NCBI RefSeq assembly: GCF_001189965.1
Contig: NZ_LFLU01000003.1
Coordinates: 186,001-250,000, forward strand
DNA: 64,000 nucleotides
Source of the DNA: Herbaspirillum rhizosphaerae
GTDB taxonomy: Bacteria > Pseudomonadota > Gammaproteobacteria > Burkholderiales > Burkholderiaceae_D
Direction: 5' to 3'
The notes beneath the pieces were generated by a model that worked only from the letters and a program-made list of their open reading frames with translations, was not told where the DNA came from and made no database searches. This document shows positions 60,940-64,000 of the stretch, piece after piece. Within the stretch, counting starts at the first letter, position 1, and every line of letters begins with the position of its first letter. Position numbers and translations under genes: made by a program.

Positions 60940-62898
60940 ATGAAACATTCCGCTTTATCCTGGCGTGCCGTCGCCGGTCACGCCGTCGCGGCGTCTGCCG
61001 CCTTGCCGCTATGTTCAATCCAGGCTGCCGCAGCGCAAACCGCAGCAAACGCTGCAGCAGATGCCAATCTCACGCCGGTCGTGGTGACGGCGTCGCGCTT
61101 TCCCAACGACCCCGCATTCAGCCCGGTGGGGGCCACCGTCATCAGCGCCGATGAGATCCGCAACGCCGGCATCGACAACGTCAACGAAGCAATCCGCAAG
61201 CTCGGCGGCGTGTATGGCCGCCAGAGTCTGGCAGGGCCGGGAGACTACGCGCTCGACATGCGCGGCTTCGGCAGCAACGGCGATCAGAACATGGTGATCC
61301 TGATCGATGGCGTGCGCCTGTCGGAAAACGAATTGTCGACCGCCTTGCTGTCGTCGGTGCCCATCGACAGCGTCGAACGCATCGAGATCGTGCGCGGCGG
61401 TAGCAGCGTGCTGTACGGCGGCGGCGCTACCGGCGGCACGATACAGATCATCACCAAACGGCCGGCGGCCGACGCCGTGCACGGCGCCATCGTCGGCGAA
61501 GCCGGCAGCTACGGCCTGCGCAGCGGCCGCGCCAGCGTCTCCAAAGGATGGGACGGCTTTGCGCTCAACGCCGCCTACAGCAAACAGCACGCCGACAACT
61601 ATCGCGACAACAACTACAGCAACCAGGAAAATTTCAGCGGCGCAGCCCAGTGGTTTTCCAATCAAGGCCGCTTCGGACTGCGCGTCGATCTGGCGCGCGC
61701 CAACTACGGTCTGGCCGGTTCGCTGTCGATGGCGCAATTCCTCGCCAATCCGCGCCAGGCGAGCAGTCCGAAGGACTACGGCGCTTACGACAGCGATCGC
61801 ATCACTGCTTTCTTCGAACGCAAACTGGGCGCCTTCGATGTCGCTGCGGAGCTTTCCCATCGGGAGAAAATTTCCCGTTCCAGCTATAGCGGCGCCGCCG
61901 TCACCGAAGTGCGCAGCCGCACCACGCAATTCTCGCCGCGCCTGCGCCATGTCGCCGAAGGCCGCATGCTGAAGAATGAGCTGGTCGCCGGGATCGATTA
62001 TTCCGAATGGCAGATCGGCAATGTCAACGGCAGCAGCGACGCCTCGCAGACGGCGCGCGCCGCCTATGTGCGCGACGAATTGCAGATCGCCGGGGACACG
62101 CGCATCGCGCTCGGCGTGCGGCGTGAAGTATTCGACAAGAAGAGTGTCGCCGGCGGCTACGACAAGGGGCAGGGCGTCAACGCCTGGGATGCGCAGGCAA
62201 GCCATGCGATCGTGCCTTCCGTGCGCATGTTCGGTAAGGCCGGGCAAAGCTATCGTCTGCCGACTGCCGACGAGAACGGTTTCACTGCATTGGCGACAGG
62301 GCAGATCCTCAAGCCGCAGACTTCGCACGACCTGGAGTTCGGCGCGACGCTGGGCGGCGCAGACAACAACGCCACGCTCAAGTGGTTCCGCCATCGTCTC
62401 AAGGATGAGCTGTTTTTCGATCCGACTGTCGGCGCGTTCGGCGCCAACGTCAACCTCGATCCGACCAAGCGCCAGGGCGTCGAGCTGGAAGCCGCTGCGC
62501 GCCTGAATCAGGACTTCAGCCTGAAAGCCAATTTCCAGCATGTCGTCGCCACCTTCACCGGCGGCCCCAATGCCGGCAAGGAAATGGTGCTGGTGCCGAA
62601 GAACACGGCATCCGCCCGCCTGAACTGGAATTACGGCAAGCAGACCGCCAACGCCGGCGTGCTGTGGGCGGCTGCACAGCGCTACGGCAGCGACTTCAGC
62701 AACACCTGCAATGCGCGCATGCCGTCGTACACCATCTTCGACGCGCGTTACGCCGTGCGGGTGAGCGCATGGGAGTTCGCGCTCACGGGCAGCAACCTGA
62801 CCGGCAAGGATTATTTCTCGCAGGCTTTCGGTTGCGCCGGCGGTATCTATCCGGATAGCGGGCGTGCAGTAAAATTCACCGCACGTTACGACTTCTGA
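60940..62898 (+). CDS. btuB: TonB-dependent receptor, vitamin B12 type
   Basis: A 652-residue outer-membrane transporter. The signal peptide ends in the Ala-rich stretch ALPLCSIQAAAAQ; a TonB-box-like segment LTPVVVTASRFP precedes the plug (GATVISADEIRNAGIDNVNEAIRKLGG, DMRGFGSNGDQNMVILIDGVRLSENE, ERIEIVRGGSSVLYGGGATGGTIQI), and a 22-strand barrel ends VKFTARYDF with terminal Phe. The cobalamin riboswitch upstream and the BtuC/BtuD genes downstream argue for cobalamin or a corrinoid. ATG 60940 is about 135 nt after the riboswitch. Confidence 0.93.
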   Translation: MKHSALSWRAVAGHAVAASAALPLCSIQAAAAQTAANAAADANLTPVVVTASRFPNDPAFSPVGATVISADEIRNAGIDNVNEAIRKLGGVYGRQSLAGPGDYALDMRGFGSNGDQNMVILIDGVRLSENELSTALLSSVPIDSVERIEIVRGGSSVLYGGGATGGTIQIITKRPAADAVHGAIVGEAGSYGLRSGRASVSKGWDGFALNAAYSKQHADNYRDNNYSNQENFSGAAQWFSNQGRFGLRVDLARANYGLAGSLSMAQFLANPRQASSPKDYGAYDSDRITAFFERKLGAFDVAAELSHREKISRSSYSGAAVTEVRSRTTQFSPRLRHVAEGRMLKNELVAGIDYSEWQIGNVNGSSDASQTARAAYVRDELQIAGDTRIALGVRREVFDKKSVAGGYDKGQGVNAWDAQASHAIVPSVRMFGKAGQSYRLPTADENGFTALATGQILKPQTSHDLEFGATLGGADNNATLKWFRHRLKDELFFDPTVGAFGANVNLDPTKRQGVELEAAARLNQDFSLKANFQHVVATFTGGPNAGKEMVLVPKNTASARLNWNYGKQTANAGVLWAAAQRYGSDFSNTCNARMPSYTIFDARYAVRVSAWEFALTGSNLTGKDYFSQAFGCAGGIYPDSGRAVKFTARYDF

Positions 62899-62918
62899 CG
62901 TTATCTTCCAAGGACTTC

Positions 62919-63902
62919 ATGCGCCGAGCAATCCTGCTGCTTTCCTGCCTGACGCTGCTCGCCGGGCTGGCGCTCGTGCTCTCAAGCCTGTGCGGCAGCA
63001 CCGGTTGCCTGCGCCTGAACGGCGATCCGGACCACATCGCGATGCTGCTGCAATTGCGCGTTCCGCGCGCGCTGACGGCGTTCACCGTCGGCGCCTTGCT
63101 GGCGATGGCGGGCGCGCTGATGCAAGTCCTGTTGCGCAATCCGCTGGCGGAACCCTATGTGCTTGGCGTCTCCGGCGGCTCGGCGGCAGGCGCTTTGCTG
63201 GCGATGCTGCTGGCCGCTTCCATCAGCCTGCCGCGCCAGAATATTGCCGCTGTCGGCGCGGCGCTCGGCGCAGGCCTGGCCGTCGTGCTGCTGTTCGGCC
63301 TGGTCGGAAAATCGCTGCGCCGTCTTCCCGTGTCGCCGATGGCCGCCGGTCATCGTTTGCTGCTGACCGGCGTGATGCTGGCCGCCGGTTTCGGTGCGGT
63401 GATCACGCTGGTGCTGACACTGGCGGCCGATGCGCAATTGCGCGGCATGGTGTTCTGGCTCATGGGCGATCTGGAAGACAGCCGTTTCTTGCCGGTGGCG
63501 GCCATCGTCGCGCTGGCGGTGTTGCTGTGGTCGATGTGGAATGCGCCGCGCCTAAACCTGCTGGCGCGCGGCGAGAGTTTTGCCCAGTTGCTGGGTGTGC
63601 CGGTGGTGCGGTTGCGCGTGGCGACCTTGTGCGCAGCTTCGCTGGCGACTGCGGCGGCCGTGACGATGGCCGGGACGATCGGTTTCGTCGGCCTGGTAGT
63701 GCCGCACGGTTTGCGTCTGCTGATCGGCAACGATCAGCGCGTGTTGCTGCCGGCCGCGGCACTGGCCGGCGGCGGCGGTCTGGCGCTGGCCGATCTGGCG
63801 GCGCGCACCATCGTTGCACCGACGCAGTTGCCGGTCGGCGTCATTACCGCACTGATCGGCGTGCCGCTGTTTCTCTGGCTGCTGGGAAGGAGCCGCGCAT
63901 GA
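62919..63902 (+). CDS. btuC: Cobalamin ABC transporter permease BtuC (FecCD family)
   Basis: A 327-residue inner-membrane permease with about ten helices. FecCD signatures: LRVPRALTAFTVGALLAMAGALMQVLLRNPLAEPYVLGVSGGSAAGALL near the N-terminus, FWLMGDLEDSRF, and GTIGFVGLVVPHGLRLLIGNDQRVLLPAAALAGGGGLALADLAAR. It pairs with the ATPase encoded downstream, and its stop overlaps that start (ATGA). Twenty base pairs separate it from btuB. A periplasmic binding protein (BtuF) is not within the window. Confidence 0.92.
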   Translation: MRRAILLLSCLTLLAGLALVLSSLCGSTGCLRLNGDPDHIAMLLQLRVPRALTAFTVGALLAMAGALMQVLLRNPLAEPYVLGVSGGSAAGALLAMLLAASISLPRQNIAAVGAALGAGLAVVLLFGLVGKSLRRLPVSPMAAGHRLLLTGVMLAAGFGAVITLVLTLAADAQLRGMVFWLMGDLEDSRFLPVAAIVALAVLLWSMWNAPRLNLLARGESFAQLLGVPVVRLRVATLCAASLATAAAVTMAGTIGFVGLVVPHGLRLLIGNDQRVLLPAAALAGGGGLALADLAARTIVAPTQLPVGVITALIGVPLFLWLLGRSRA

Positions 63903-64000
63903 TGACGACGACTGCCGGGGTCTTGCTCAGCACCGAAAAACTGACGTTGCAGGCCGGTGGCGCAACGCTGCTGGCGCAGCTCGACTGGCAAGTCCACGCC
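63899..64000 (+). CDS. btuD: ABC transporter ATP-binding protein, N-terminal fragment (BtuD type)
   Basis: Only 34 codons are inside the window (MMTTTAGVLLSTEKLTLQAGGATLLAQLDWQVHA). STEKLTLQAGGATLLAQLDWQV has the pattern of the first beta-strands of an ABC ATPase before the Walker A motif, which would lie beyond the window end. The ATG overlaps the btuC stop, so it is the expected ATPase of the cobalamin importer. The rest of the gene is cut off. Confidence 0.75.
   Translation, partial: MMTTTAGVLLSTEKLTLQAGGATLLAQLDWQVHA

Noticed and set aside
60507-61154. 215-codon frame overlapping the riboswitch
   Set aside because: It crosses the conserved riboswitch core and is out of frame with btuB; no protein motif.
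1-64000. tRNA, rRNA, CRISPR arrays, insertion sequences
   Set aside because: Looked for by eye; no cloverleaf-type conserved ends, no regularly spaced repeats and no transposase genes were found.

Overview
The window is a 64 kb piece of a GC-rich bacterial chromosome. Gene content and order point to a betaproteobacterium of the Burkholderiales, most likely Oxalobacteraceae (Herbaspirillum/Collimonas-like). The support is an isc operon with iscX, glnA-DUF4124-ntrB-ntrC, a prpB-prpC-acnD-prpF methylcitrate operon, lptFG divergent from pepA, and a cys operon with an iron-sulfur APS reductase and DUF934. The family placement is inference from gene order. I saw no rRNA, tRNA, CRISPR array or insertion sequence.

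Layout. 1-1.0 kb: tail of an MFS transporter and a DUF427 protein. 1.1-7.6 kb: iron-sulfur assembly operon iscR-iscS-iscU-iscA-hscB-(lysE-type exporter)-hscA-fdx-iscX, behind a promoter with two tandem IscR-type sites. 7.7-10.5 kb: an exported DUF1800/DUF1501 pair. 11.0-13.8 kb: three two-component proteins without a histidine kinase (REC-EAL with degenerate active site, REC-LuxR, REC-HPt). 14.0 kb: rhodanese. 14.5-19.7 kb: nitrogen control, glnA with a sigma54 promoter and an NtrC site, then ntrB and ntrC. 19.9-34.4 kb: propionate catabolism (MHS-type transporter, prpR, prpB, prpC, acnD, prpF, a MliC-like lipoprotein, a chemoreceptor, prpE).

34.4-41.2 kb: accessory genes (GNAT, small unknown protein, AraC regulator, cupin, exonuclease III, dienelactone-hydrolase-like protein, MipA/OmpV, HxlR regulator with a divergent MFS pump). 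41.2-43.0 kb: a compact phage-like switch (S24 repressor against a YdaS/Cro-like protein around a perfect inverted operator), followed by a membrane protein of unknown function. 43.1-47.4 kb: pepA, then divergent lptF-lptG and a small sirohydrochlorin chelatase. 47.4-56.0 kb: a CsaA-like protein and assimilatory sulfate reduction (TSUP-cysI-DUF934-cysH-cysD-cysN-cobA) with divergent cysB. 56.1-60.1 kb: a ClC channel and a cheZ-cheA pair. 60.6-64.0 kb: a cobalamin riboswitch leading btuB-btuC-btuD (the last cut by the window end).

The parts connect. IscR-controlled Fe-S assembly serves the many Fe-S proteins encoded here (AcnD, CysH, CysI). The chelatase and the uroporphyrinogen-III methyltransferase supply siroheme for CysI. 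NtrC and PrpR are sigma54 activators, and near-consensus -24/-12 promoters lie upstream of glnA and prpB. The least ordinary elements are the exporter inside the isc operon, the kinase-less phosphorelay with a non-canonical EAL domain, the solitary repressor/Cro-like switch with a possibly leaderless gene, and the isolated cheZ-cheA pair.
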